Part shown: positions 25,301-40,300 of the stretch, one piece after another
Layout of the letters: each line of letters opens with the position of its first letter
How positions within the stretch are numbered: the first letter of the stretch is position 1
NCBI RefSeq assembly: GCF_964355755.1
Contig: NC_092680.1
Location: forward strand, 9,959,001 to 10,023,000
Source of the DNA: Antedon mediterranea
Taxonomy: Eukaryota > Echinodermata > Crinoidea > Comatulida > Antedonidae
DNA length: 64,000 bases
Direction: 5' to 3'
Notes under the pieces: model-generated
What the model saw: only the letters and a program-made list of their open reading frames with translations
What the model was told of the DNA's origin: nothing
Database searches by the model: none
Position numbers and translations under genes: made by a program

Positions 25301-28300
25301 TCAAAAGGAAATAAGAGCAATAGTATCTTACGTAAATGATCGTAGTAGAATGGGTAGGTGCCTTGCAAAGAGCAAATGAGTCGTGCTTTAATGTACGTAG
25401 TCCACATGCCATCTAAGCTACTTCCATCTACACCTCCAATATCATTCTATAAAAACAAATTTTCAAAAAGACTTTTTTTAAAGTTTACAATCTTATGGAT
25501 TAAATGGTTTGCATAGTGAATAACTCACTAGCCAAGTTTATATTAGCATGGAGGTATACACCATCTGTTTAAAAAAAATAATTTGTTATGACATGATATA
25601 TGATATGGTTGAGAATAAATAGAATAAAATAGGTTATTATAATGCCTAAAATATTATTTAAACATGTTTAGAAATGGCCATTTTGAAAGACACAGATCCT
25701 TCTCAGAGACCTGTAAAATAAAAAATAAACAATTTAATTATTGATAATAAATATTTATTAACCAAATAAAAAATATCCACATAAATTCTAGAAAAAATCT
25801 AGTTCCTAAAAAATATCAATTAAATCTATAAAAAAGAAGAAAATTTATATCCCGCTCGCATGCATCCCCACTCCATACAAAATAGCGTGAATGCAATAAA
25901 AATGCGACCGATTTCAAATGCGACCGATATCATCAAAAGTATAGCTCTAGCGGCACGCCATACAAAATGCTGGAAGAGTTGATTTTATCGTGACCGATTT
26001 CAGCGTGACAGATATCATCATAAACCAACTGAAACCCCACGATGCCTTAATGTCATTTTATATTCATTCGGAAGTTCAAGATACCAGGACAATGCGAGTA
26101 GATATAGTATTTGTAGTTTGCGGTGCTAGAATTGCGCAAAACGTATGCTAAGAGGAGTGAACACCTGCTACATGAATTCATATGCCTATTTATTCACGGG
26201 TTCGAAAAGGCTTGGTAATTTTTCCCCATTTATCGCTCCTGGATTTTCTCGCACATCCTCTGCAAAACAAGACTGATATTGCTCAGAATAGTTAAGTGAT
26301 ATGGAAGCTTAGGCCTGAGTGAAGAGCAATTATTCAGGCACCCTACTATGTAGGACGATTGATCAAAATTCACTGCTATAAGGCTATTATCAGCTTAGCT
26401 AGGCCAAGCAGCATCGGCTGTACATACCTACAGTAGACTCTATTTATAGCCACGTCTTTCTCAGATCTCGTTTGACATTTTAGTAATAATCTCATAATCA
26501 CAGTATTACACTGTGAAAACATTATAGTGTCACATTCAGAATGTTTTAATATACTTTACGTGACGAGAACAGCTGCAGCAGCAGTGTGATAGTGAAAAAT
26601 GTATGTGATCATACTCCCTAGCATAATAAAAAAAAACACAGTTGCACCCTAACAGGGGAAAGTTTTTATTTGTACACCCTAACAGGGGAAAGTTTTTATT
26701 TACACAAAATTGTAGTAGTATACTTAATAGAAATCTGGAAAAATCATTTTAATATTTGTTTTTTTAGTGAAGAAATAATTTTTTTAAGATTATTCAAATT
26801 GCTCTTTTGCATGTAAAAGGATAGGAAATTTATACAAGGAATCCCTCCAAATCATGAAAAGGCGTGGCTTTAAAGGAAATTGTACATTTGGAGAACAATT
26901 TTTTTCAAATATGAAGTATGAAGGATGATATTTTAAATACCAGTTGAAATGTATGAAAAATTGAAATTTTTGGGGTGGAGATCAAGCATTTATTTATTAC
27001 ATTATTTATTTCTTTAATATCAGACAAGGAAAAAGCAAAAATGTGTTGGGGAAACAGAAGAACCTAATAGAACACCCCTATTTCCTTGACATGAACAAGA
27101 GGAAATATATGTTTTTAACACCTTGAAACATCTATTTATAAAAGGATCACTTTTTTAGTTCTTGACGGTGTACTGTGTGTAAAAATAAGACCTAGTAGTG
27201 AGCCAATCAAATTATACATTATTAGAAAGCATTTCCCCCCACATAAAACTAATCCTGAGTGATGGGAAGGTAGCTCAAAACATTGGGAACCTCCTATAAT
27301 TGTCAGGAAGGTTTGAAGATAGTAGTTGTATACTTACTTTACAGACAGCAGCCACTCTAGCATACACTGCATCTCCTTCATTATTAAATTCTTGAGCATG
27401 TTCTCGAAAGAAGAAATACACACGATCTCCATACTCAATTGGTTTTCCAACAAATTGTGGAGCTAAAAAAAAGTTTTACATTCATTATTAAGTCAATTTG
27501 AATGAATTTATTTAATCAATTGTTGTTGGTGGACATCAAAATTTCCACACAAAAAAAGTTAGTTCATTGTGCGCATGCGAGAGTATTGTATTGTATGTCT
27601 TCGCTCACCTTAACACAGGTTTGAAGGTTTCTAGGTCCAGACGATGACCGATGACACCTGTTGGTCCTCGGTTGTAAAACTAAACTGCATAACTTATTTT
27701 TTAAATTTACAGTAAATTTCAAATACTACAGCATTGAACTTACCATCTAACCATTTCTCATATGACTTGTCAATTATAACTTTTGTTTTATCATTTAAGT
27801 CTGAAATGTTGGATCTTCGAATCATTGGAATGGTCTCGGCACTGTTGTGCGTTGTCGCCGTATACAATCTCTTTTCATCTATGATTATAACGAAATAAAC
27901 AAATATTGTAAGTTATCGTATTATATAATGTATTTGGCAACTGAATATCATTAATTTACTTGGTTATAACATTGTAATAAATTACCATTCCTAACACATT
28001 ATCATATTCAAATTCAAATATTCTTTATTCATCATCAATCATGAAAATATACAACAATATATGAGAACATAAAAAAAAAAAAATAAAAAGGAAACACATA
28101 AAAACTCAAAAGAGCTTGATTAATTGTGTCCCCCTACATCCCTAACTACTAGCCTAAAAACTAAAACATAAATAATAAAAAAAGCTAAATCCTGCAACAA
28201 GTATTATTTTAAAATTATTTGTAAAATGATAATAAATGTTCTTTAAACAATGATTTAAATATAAATATTGATTTGGTACTTTGTAGTTCGTAATTCAAGT

Positions 28301-31300
28301 CATTCCACAATTTAGGTCCCACACATGACACAGTAAAACTAGTAGAAGTACGATTACGTTTTCTGAGTCTCATTTTGTCTTTAGATCTTGTATTATAATA
28401 ATGGTAAGAACCATTTTTAATAAAGAGCGATGAAAAACGCACGTCCTGATTAGTAGTAACATTATACATGAAAAGCCCAATTTGGTACCTATTGATATCC
28501 GCAATTTTAAGAAGTTTAAATTTATAGAAACATTCAGTCATTGAATCATTAAACTTTGACCATGTTATACTTATAGCTCGTAATGCCCTTTTCTGGAGTT
28601 TAAATAACTCATCTAGATAACTTGGAAATGTACTACACCATATTATGTTGCAATAATTTAATACTGGTTCAATGAGTGATTTGTATAAAATGTCTTACTT
28701 TATATAGTATGCCTACGGAGATATTTTCCTAGCTGTAACATTGATGTGATTCTTATGTGAGAAATTCATCAATATGTACTCAAAGGAATTTAGTCGATTT
28801 AACTCTACAGTATCTATTCTTTTATTGTTGACATAAATATTTACATTCTCTAATTTACTTGGATTTCGCTGATTGCGGAAAATTATGTAATTAGTTTTTT
28901 TAACGTTGATTGATAGTTTATTGCACATGAACCAATCCGAAACATTTTTTAGTTCACCATTAACTAGATCTATGAGCGTATCCAAGTTTTCGTGAGATGC
29001 AGATATATTTGTGTCCTCAGCAAATAAAACAAAAGATAACGAGTTTGAGCAATTAAATACATCGTTAATGTACAAAATAAAAAGTAGAGGCCCCAGAATT
29101 GAACCCTGTGGTACACCGCAATTTATATCCATCAAACACGAACTTGTGTTATCAATAGACGTAAATTGTTTCCTTCCACTAATATAGTTTCTAAACCATT
29201 TAAGTGCCGTGCCTCTTATGCCATAGTGTTCCAATTTTTTTAGAAGTATATCATGGTTGATGGTGTCAAAACGCTTTTGACAAATCAATAAATATACCGA
29301 TGGTATTTTTTTTCTTATCAACCGCATCGGTTATTCGTTCAACCAGATCTATAACGGCCATAAAAGTAGAACTGTTTTTTCTGAAACCATATTGTGCATT
29401 ATTAAGGATGTTAAACTTTGTGATATAATTGAATTTTTGAAGCGGTAGGCAGAATAGAGATTGGCCTATAATTACTGACATCACTTTTATTGCCAGATTT
29501 AAAAATTGGAACTACTCTAGCTACTTTCATACTATCAGGGACCATGCCTGTCTCAAGAGAGAGGTTAAAGATATGTACAAGAGGAGATGCCACAGCAGCA
29601 ATAATATGTTTTAGAATGCGATTACTTAAGTTATCAACACCTTCTGAATTTGAATTTTTGATTTGACTAACTATTTCAATAACCTCTTCTTCATTCGTAG
29701 GATTGAAAAATATAGATTGGGATTGACTCTCTTTCAGTTTCATATATTGTTTAAAGTCAGAATTGTTTACATTTGGTATTTTGTTTGCTAATTCATTTCC
29801 AATGTTGGAGAAGAAGTCATTAAAAGCGTCATACATACCTTTTGGATCACATACCAAAGTTTTATTACTATGGTTAATTACCTCATTTGGCCTAACACTC
29901 GATTTTTTTGGTTATCCGCACTTGGCGGATAACCCCTTGTTATTGTCAGGATCTTTTTTTTTTTCTTTTTTTTTTTCTATGTTCTTCTTTCTTTCCACGA
30001 TTTTTGTTCGCAGCGTATCTCTAATTTTGGCCAACATATGATTGTATAACTTTGTCAAAAGATTGCTCTGTAGCTGTAGATGTGCAACAAACTTTTTTTT
30101 TTTAATTTCGAGTCGCGCAGCGTAAGTTACGCGCGATTTTATGAATTTCAATGATTGATCATAGATTAAAAACCAAAAGTCATTTTCTATTGAAACTTGG
30201 TGAAAATTTAAGTTATATCATGCTCAAACTTTCTATGGATTAAAAATGGCATGTTTCACATAAAGTTACGCGCGTTCAAAATTTCAAAATGCGCAAAATT
30301 CATTTCTAATCAACTTTCTATGCGTTTCATGTCATTTTGAGCATTTCAAAAATTCCCACGCGTGCGCAATATTTTTACGCGCGCTTGCGCACGTAGCGCA
30401 AAAACATCTTTTTTTGGCTTGATTTTTGTTTTTTCAGCCTTCTCTAGTAATTTTACCAACTTTCAAACAATTTCGACTTAAAATCACGTCATACGAGCAC
30501 GTAAAATCGAACAATTTGCGCGCGTTTTTGAAAAAAAAATTCAAAATTGTGTCAAAATTATACCTTTTTTTGAACAGTCATAGATTTTAAACTACATGGT
30601 GAATTTTATTTTTGTTTACATATTCTGAAAGTAGATGAGTTGTAGATATAGAATCATGCATCGATTAAGCTAACCGGACATTGTGACGTCATCGTATGGC
30701 CACTCGAATATAAAATATAGGATTTTTGTCTCTTTCGCATAGCTCATCACATTTAATAGATCGCATCTCCACTTATCCGTATTCCATTTCCCCCCATTTT
30801 GTTATATTGTCTAGGCCAATCAATTATCGTTCGCATAATCTACCATTTTTTAAATTGTGATGACGTCATCATGTCCAAAAGCGTCAATAACTTTGGTCCC
30901 TTATTTTCACCTATTCTGCACTGTATGTAGTACGTATACAGAATATAGTGTATACCGTATATACTTATACGTGACGCAAAACAGAGAACGCACTAAATTT
31001 GTTTTCAATGGCATAATCTTTTTTCTGCGTGCAATATTCCGACGTGTGGCGTGCGCGTGGCTTTTGCGATGCGGATAACCTAACTCGTCCGTAGTGACGA
31101 GTTCCTTTCCATGTTTGCTTTGAATCGTGTCGAGCCGCATCCAGTTTTTTGGAATAATATTGTTTTTTTCCGAATTCTAATTAAATGAGTTAATTTGTTT
31201 TTGTACTTTTTAAATATTTGTTTTAATAATTGTGTTGGGTTTTTAAGGTATTTTTTATAAAGTTTATTTTTTTTTTTTATTGAAATCAAAATTCCTGTTG

Positions 31301-34300
31301 TGATCCATGGGTTTTTCTTTGTATTACCATTTGGCTTATTACTTTTTGTAGGTATGTTATTATCTATGAGATTGGATAGTTTTTTAATAAATAGTGTCTA
31401 CATTCTAGAATAAGATGTTTTGATTTAAGAAACCATGTATAATTAATAAGTACAATCAGGAACATTCCAGTAGGGAGGAGGGAGAAGGATTTTTGTTTGA
31501 AGCATTTATTTTGAAGAAGGTTGGATATTAGAGGTTGGGTATTCGATTGTAAAAGTTACTGTGAAGCTGTTAAGTGCTTACTGGATTGTTGAAAGTTGAA
31601 GTTGATTGAAATTAAAGCTTTGTTTTGAGTTATTTTACAACTTTGTGGACTTTTGGTGTATACTTTTATGTCACAACGGAGTTCCTAAAGTATTTTCAAC
31701 CGCTCGGAAACATACGTAAGGGAGTTTGTGACACTCATATCGTAGGCCTACAGTATGTGCTGTATAAGCAATTGATTTACCAAATGTTAAATAATAACCA
31801 TGCTGTGCTTAGCAATTAATGAGACTTACAATTTCCAATATTTATCGCTGTAAGTTCGCTTATGATTTTTTGGTTCTTACAAAATAAATCTTTGTTTATA
31901 CCTATTGTAAAATATTCATCTTAGTTTTGATAATTGTATGTTCTTGAAAAAATGTTATGAAGTTGAGGATAATAATTCGAACTAGATTTGAACTCGTCAC
32001 TTTTATATTCTGGTGGCCAAACGATGACGTCATAACATCCGAGAGGCAACAATTTTACAAGAATTCATATCTACAACTTACCTATTTGCATTAATACAAA
32101 TTTGGGGCCTCAGAACATTTTTGAAAAAATGGATGCTCACACACTGTTTAATAGGCAGAGCAACTGTTTCCATTACATTTAATAACAACAGTTACATAAT
32201 GTAAATATAATTAAATCCTTCCTTAATACTGTACGGATCTTTTTTGACGAACTAATAATAAACTTTGATAGAAAAATACTTCAAACAAAATGAACATTTG
32301 GTAATGCGGTACTCCGAAAATGCCTCGATAGTGCATGTGTTAGTATATGGTACTGTGTTTTGGTGGTCTGTTAACCTCAGATATACTGTATACCCTACAG
32401 CCTGGTGAATAACTCAATGTAATTTAGTAAATACAGTACAATGATTGCAGTAATCTATAACACAAATCAATAAAACGCCAAATACGCCACACACTTTTTT
32501 TCAGTAGTGTACTGTACATACAAGACATTTCATGTTTATTTTATGCCTATGAAATAATAAAAGAACACCATAGTTCTAGTTTATTTTTATCGTTTATACT
32601 GCATATACTATTATATATAAAAAAACCTTCATAGGCATGAAAAAAGTTCACGATATTACACACCACTCTGTACAGGGGTGTAAATATACCATGCTAACTC
32701 TTGCACACACGGACCAGGGCGGTAATCTAAAATGGAAAATGGTGTATTTTTTAAGAGTGATGACATCAGCATTCACATGAGGAGCGAGCTAGACAACGTG
32801 ACGCTGGTACTAGGAGTGCGTATGTTTTGAAAATAACTTGTGGATATTTTCCAAAGATTTTAAATCGCATTTTCTTTTTAAAATCTTGAATTTCATAAAT
32901 AGTAATTAAAATCTTAGCTCTTTCATTCATCACTATGTAGGCCTAATTTACACAACTATACAGTAATGCTAACCCTAGCTCTAGCCTACTCTTCTTAATT
33001 AAAAGAGTCAGGTGCGTCAAAATCTACGTCTAGCGACGGTCGCAGGTTGGTTGCATCTTTTTTTTTTTTAGAATTAAGGGGGGCTAGCCACCCTCTTCAC
33101 CCCCTAGATCCGCCATTGAAGAAGTAAGAGTTAAGAAAGAATATGAGAGGTACGGAAGAAGTGAGCGTTAAGAAATAAAATGTGAGGTAAGAAAGAAATG
33201 AGAGTTAAGAAAGAAAACGTGAGGTATGGAAGAAGTGAGAGTTAAGAAAGAGAATGAGAGGTTAGAAAGAAAATGAGAGTTAATATACAAATAATGAATG
33301 TTTATGAGTGTAATGGTACAAATAATGGCACTTGGTAAATGATGAAAGGTTATATTTCAACTCGGCGGATAATGGCACGAGGTGAATGATGAAAGGTTAT
33401 ATTTCAACGAGGCGGAGCCGAGTTGAAATATAACCTTTCATCATTCACCAAGTGCCATTATTTGTACCATTACACGAATACAAAACATTCATTATTTGTT
33501 TTATATAACATCTAAATAAATTCCTAAATAAATTTCGTACTCAAATGTTTAAAAGAAAAACGAAACTGAGACCAGACGACAGGTGGCGCTGTTGTATTTC
33601 ACAGTACAGAGCCATATCATAGGATAATTTGTGTACTAGATTTTTTTTCATCCGCGAGACGTTTTTTTTTCGTACACAAAAATGTTTCAAAAAGTACTAT
33701 TTAACGATCGTTGAATAGTGCGTACTATTGCACGCCATGTGACCCACATTCGTCCAATCAAATGACAGGAATTTATATAGGTGTTATATAATAAAGAATA
33801 TGAGAGGTTCAGAAGAAGTGAGAGTTAAGAAAGAAATTAATAGAGTAAACAAATCCTCTTTCTATTGCCGTATCCATTCATTTATATAAGTTACAGAAAC
33901 CCTATCATATAATTACACACAATATACATACAATATTTTTTATATTTAGTTACAGAAACCCTATCTCATATAATTACACACAATATGCATATAATAACAT
34001 TTTTTATATTTAGTTACTGAAACCCTATCTCATATAATTATATAATTACACTCAATATACATACAGCATTTACCTGAGTGTGGTATATTGACAAGTATAG
34101 ATGATATATTCTGATTTGGATTGAATGCTCCAATCTCTTTACCACTGTATAATCCAAGGGCAGGATTCTCACCATTGTCATCAACTACACATTCTTCAAT
34201 TAACTTGGGATTTCTTGGATCTCTTTCGAAATTCTTAATAAAAAAGCATAGATAAATTAATTAAGCGCTTGGAAAATGAACGTAATACTTGACATGAATA

Positions 34301-37300
34301 TTAAGGAGAGTAACAGAAGACATGATAATTTCGGCTCATATTGAAGATAAAGATTTAGACAATGCGAGCACCCTCTATTTATAGGTTAGGGTTCAGGAGT
34401 TACTGACAACAAGTCTGTATTTATTGTCTTTTTTATGTCATTCCACACGTCGTCGTTTTGATTTTTGTCTGAAAATACAGACTTCTGAAACACATAGAAA
34501 TCAATTTGCAGACCACAAACATCCGATAAGAATGACGTAGGTTATCATATTGTATTTGGCTATAGGGCGGGCGGTATGTAAATATGGATTTCGAATCAAC
34601 CAATGATCATTTTGTTTAAAAATGAAAAGATCGAGTACGTACAGTGCTGAATGTACAATCGAGACTGAACAACTGTTGAAATATAAAATCGTGTTGCCAA
34701 GGAAATATAAAATAGTGCTGCCAAGTTGTTTTGTTTATTAATTGTCTAGGCCTCCTTCGTAGGCCTACTTAACTCGTACGTAGCCTATGACCTGCCATAA
34801 AACGTCAATAAGGTACATACCCCCACCAAGACAGCCCAACAGAGCTACACCACCACGGACACGACAGGCTAGGAGGACAGGGTCTGGGTGGGAATTAAAT
34901 AATCTCAGCATAATAAATCCATTCAATGTTTGATTTGTGGAGAAGCTAGCCTATCATATCAAGAAGAGTTTTCATGTTCTTGGAGAAAATCCCATCAAAT
35001 GTTTACCAGACAACTAGGCATATAAAATCATTTCTTGCCTTCAGAAACTTTTATCAATGTACAAAAGTACACACGTGTGTACTGTACGTCTCCACACATT
35101 GTCTAAACGTAACATAGCGCATGCGCATCATCTTAGTTGTTGTGAGTCCTTGAAATTCTAAAATATAAATATCAAAACAGCGTACGAGTGAGTAGCCAAT
35201 CACATGCGGCTGAAACTAGTCAACTGGATAATCTATGCACCAAGAATTCTTGGTGTCAAACCATGTGACTTATGCGTTTTTTCCCCAGACGGAGTATTCA
35301 AACTCAAGTAATAAACATATGAAACGACATGTGCAAAAATATTTATATTTTTACTAATAGTAATATTAAGACAAAACTTCGTCTGGAGCCCAGACTAACA
35401 ACAACTGATACGAAAAGATTTAGAGATGCAAGGAGGTAAACAATATAGTTTAAAACTTAGAAATAATAATAATAATATGACTATATTGTACAATGCTGTG
35501 ATTCGTATCATTGTATACTCTATAATGTACTGGTTTATGTTGCTACTTGTTGTAGTTTTCACGTAGCCTATTGCGAGAATAAATCAAGAGGATTCAGTCG
35601 AGATCCTTGCATATACTGTATACAATCACTAATCTCCAGTGTTTTCATTTCTGACACACCTAGATTTTAAAAAGCATTTGTAACTTTCTTTCTCTGCCAT
35701 ATAGACAAAAAAACGTACATGAAAACAGAACAAAACTACAGTAGATTTGAACTTGTCACTTTTTTGGTAAAATATATTGTTTCAAATTAATTAATTAAAT
35801 TTCAGAATATCACCGGGCGGTTTAGAATTAATGTTCTTTGCCTGATTTGTTTATATATATAAAAGTATCTCTTCGGAGATCCCGCCTCGTGAATAAAAAT
35901 ACTGAAAGATGAGGGCGTATCAATTTGATCTGTGGTGCGCGTGCGTACAACTGAGGACTAGTGCTGTTCCACCATACCATGCCGAGAATGTTAAAGAGTC
36001 GCTATCCAATCGAGTTTGAACAATACCATGAGAAAGCCCCAGTGGTCTAATGGTTAAGACATCTGCATATCAAGCAGGCGGTCCGAGTTCGAGTCTCGGT
36101 TGGGGGTGACTTTTTCTCATTCTCACAGATTTCCTCATCTTTATCGTTTCAAATTAATTAATTAAATTTCAGTATATCACCGGGTGGTTTAGAATTAATG
36201 TTCTTTGCCTGATTTGTTTATATTAATATATATTATTATGCCATCCTACAGTGCTGAATTGTATCTATTTTGTGTCATACGGCATATTACAGTATTTACA
36301 GAATATACAGTACTATTATGTACAGTGTAGCACAAAATTACGAGACTCATCTTTTTAATCCAATTATTAGCATGATGATGTCATCAAATTGACATATAAA
36401 GGTAATATTTTAGAAGATAAATATCTAGATAATTACATTAATAAAAATTCGAAGAATTTTGGGCACGTAAAAGTGAGATGCGCTTTTTTTTTAACGCGAT
36501 GAACTTTTATAAAAGATATGAAAATGTGACTGGCCATATAATGACGTCATGACAGCAGATAGATAAAATTTGTATATGAAATTAATTCATCTACAATTCA
36601 ACAGCTTTCCATAAGTTTTAATCATGTGGGCCACTTATCATTCCGATGAGCTATAACAGATTAAAATATACTGTATAGATGAAATTAGGTAACTCACGTT
36701 TGTTAATATGACGTAACAAAAATTTAAATTTTTTTAACGCATGTGAAAGAGAATTGATTTAGCAAGAACATATTGAAATCTAGGAGAAAATGGAGAACAC
36801 ATTAGCGCGATGCGCTCTATTAAAAGGGATTAACTAGTACAAAAGAGAAAAATAATCTATTTTTAAAATTTGAGTGACCATATAGTGACGTCAGAACCTT
36901 CTGTAGGTACAGATTGTACATGAATTGATATCTACAACTCATTAGCTTCCATAATACATTTTTTTAAATGGGGTAACCTGCCATCCTGAAGAGCTATAAC
37001 TGATTTAAAATAGGTATAAGTTTAACCAGCGTCCTTATTTTGCAATTAAAGTTTAAAATCAAAATGAATAAAATCTACTACAGAAGGTATGAAAAACAAA
37101 AATCAATTGCAAAAACCATTTTTCTACGCTCAAAATTTTGAAATGCTCATATGAACTGAAATGTACACGAAATTGATTAGAAATTAATTTTGAAATTTTG
37201 CGCATAATTTTTTTTGCGTAGAACGCCTTTTTTATCATGTTAAAAGTTGCTCCATATTATGACATACACTTTTATAAAGTTTCATTAAAAAATAATTTTT

Positions 37301-40300
37301 TGCTCAGAATTTTTTAGCAACAATAACATTTATAAAATCGCGCGTAAGTTACGCTGCGCGACTTCAAAGTCATATAACGCAGTTCTTGCACATCTACAGT
37401 TAGAGGTCAATCTACTGACAAAGTTATACAATCTTTTGTTAACAAGAATTAGAGATACCCGACGAACAAAATTTGTTGGAAAGAAAGAAGATAGAAAAAA
37501 AATAAAGAAAAAAAAAAGATCATGACAATATACTCTAGTAGCTAGATCAACTTTCGTATGCACTTTGAGGTCCAGAGAATTTGACTTCAGAAATTGGTTT
37601 AGGGTGGTCATACAATCATTTTTGGCTTGGTTACACATTTTAAAAATGTGGTGAAAGGTCAAAAGGTCAGGGTGAAAGGTCATAAGACCAAACACCAATA
37701 TGTCCTTAAATCTCAACAACCACTGGTCACAGCGAAGTTATTTTGGTCTCAAATTGATCAGAATGTATACATTTATATTCAGTCTAATGGGACATTTTAG
37801 TTCAAAATGACCGGAAATGCCATTTCTGACCTTTGACCCACAACCCAGGGCATGTATTTATCTCCGTAACTACTTGTCGTAGACACTTGAATTTGGTTTT
37901 AAATTGTTCGAAATATATATTTTGTTATTTTGAAAAATGTTACAAAAGGTCAAAGGGTCAGGGTCAAGGGTTATATAAACAAATAAATAAAGGTACTAGT
38001 ATCTCGGCAACCACTGGTCGCAGCAAGTCAATTTTGATCTCAAACTGTTCAGAAGGCATACATTTATATTCTGTCTAATGGGGCATTTTAGTAAAAAATG
38101 CTCAGAAATGCCATTTCTGACCTTTGACCCACATACCAGGGCATCTTCATATCTCTGTAAGTACTGGTCGTAGAAACTTAAATTTGGTATCAAATTGTTC
38201 AAAATATACATATTTACATTCATTGTAATAGAAAATGTGGTTAAAAGATGAACAGAAAATACTATTAGTATTAGTAATGTTTCAAACAAAAAACATATCT
38301 CTACACAGTAATGTTATGCAATAACTGATACTTTAAATTGTTTCAATTTCAAGTACCAGTTATTGCTGTCCACGAGAACATTTTGATATAAACGTCAAGC
38401 TCAACAGTTCTTTTCAGAATGCTAGAAGTAACTTGCCATGTGTATCCGATTAAAGGCCCCGGGCATTTATTGTTCAAAGGGGTTTTTAGGGGGAGGGGAG
38501 GCATCTTTATTTGGGGTATAATATGGTAATATGTATAATCAATAAATTGTAAATTGTAAATTGTAGATTATGGTAGTTAATAAAATGTGTTGTGATACAA
38601 TTATTTTGTAAATGCATGTGGCGGAGCGTTTATTCCACATGATGTTCTATTGGAGGGAATGGTGGCGTTTATTTGAGGGAGGCTTTTATTCCAAGCGGGT
38701 GTTAATTCGAATAAATACTCGAGCTCAACAGTTAAGAATGCTAGAAGTAGCTTACCACAATTACTCGAATAAAAGGCCCGGACATTTATTTATTCAGGGA
38801 AGGCGTCTATTTTGTTTGGGTGTAATAATGGTAACATGTATAATCAAATAAATACACCCCAGATAAAAAAAAATTAATTAATATAATAAGAATAATAACT
38901 GGATTAAACCTCATTCTATCCTGGTGCAAGTACAATCATGTAATAAAAGGTATCAGAGACAACTATAATAGACCAATTCATTGTCATTATTCCGTAACAC
39001 TGTTGAATAATATTTTTGAATGTTACCGACAAAACTTATACATAATATGTATAAGTTTTGTCGGTGTATATTATACACGTCTGTTCCCAGTGTAGATAAT
39101 AAAACAATATATGTTTCTGGAGATTTATTATCAGTACCACTAGAAACTTTGACATGTTTTAGGTACTGAATGCATTGACAATAAAAGCATCAGAAGTTGT
39201 TGTTGTTGTTGTTGTTGTTGTTTTCGGGAAAGCTGGACATATTGTACAATAGTAATGAAACTATGTATTGGCGTTTAAAAATATGCAAAAGATTGATGTC
39301 AAATTGTAGTCACAAACAAACAGATGATAGAATGAAGATCCATTATGAGTGCAATTGTGTCACGATAATGATGTGTCATTGTTTTATATCATTATACTGG
39401 CACCTGGAAGAGAAGATCCATTTAATGTTATCTATGACAGTGTCACTTTTATTCTACTAGATGGTACGCTCGCTTCGCTCGCGTACCATCTAGGTCGTGC
39501 CCACAGATGGTTCTCAAATACATAATGATTTCAGCGTTAAAAAACTGGCGATTTCAAATGTACAATAATGCAGGACAATAATACATGTTGTTTACAGGAA
39601 CGAATAAATATACACTGTGATTTATGTACTCAACTAAAATTAGCACCCTGGGAATTACTTCCGAAAGAGAAACTTGTCACAAAATGAGACCAATTGTTTT
39701 AAAAGTCAGATTTAAACTAACTTATTTTGTGTTTTGTATGTAACATTATGGTTGAGGGATGGGGAAGAGGATGGGTGCAAAGAGGAAAATTTTTTAATTA
39801 TATTCTTTATTTTATAACGAAATATTGTAATGAAATTGTTTTCATGTTTTACAAATAATATACCACTAAACACAGTAAAACATTGCGATGTAATACTTTG
39901 TTGAAACTATCACCGTCGTAGTCGATTGAAATAGTACAGTACATGTAACGATACACTACGACGTATGTTTATATATAATGTTAAACAATTTGTGAAAACC
40001 ACCTCTATTCGGAGAAAATCATAAATTCGATTTAATCGTCAATAAATATTAAATTATCTAACTCAACTTAATTAGTAGGCCTAATGGTTTTCAATAGTTT
40101 CTTAGAGCTGATTCATAATTAAGTTGGTCCCTACCCTACCCACCAAAGTTGTTCTGCGTTTAGGGCATGGGATGCACCATATAGGCTTATCCTCTACTGG
40201 CTTTAGGCTACAACGCTACTCATGCCAGTGAGGGAAGGGTGATGATGTGGGTGGTTTAAATGCAATAATAAAGATTTGTACATAATATACGGCGACTGAA

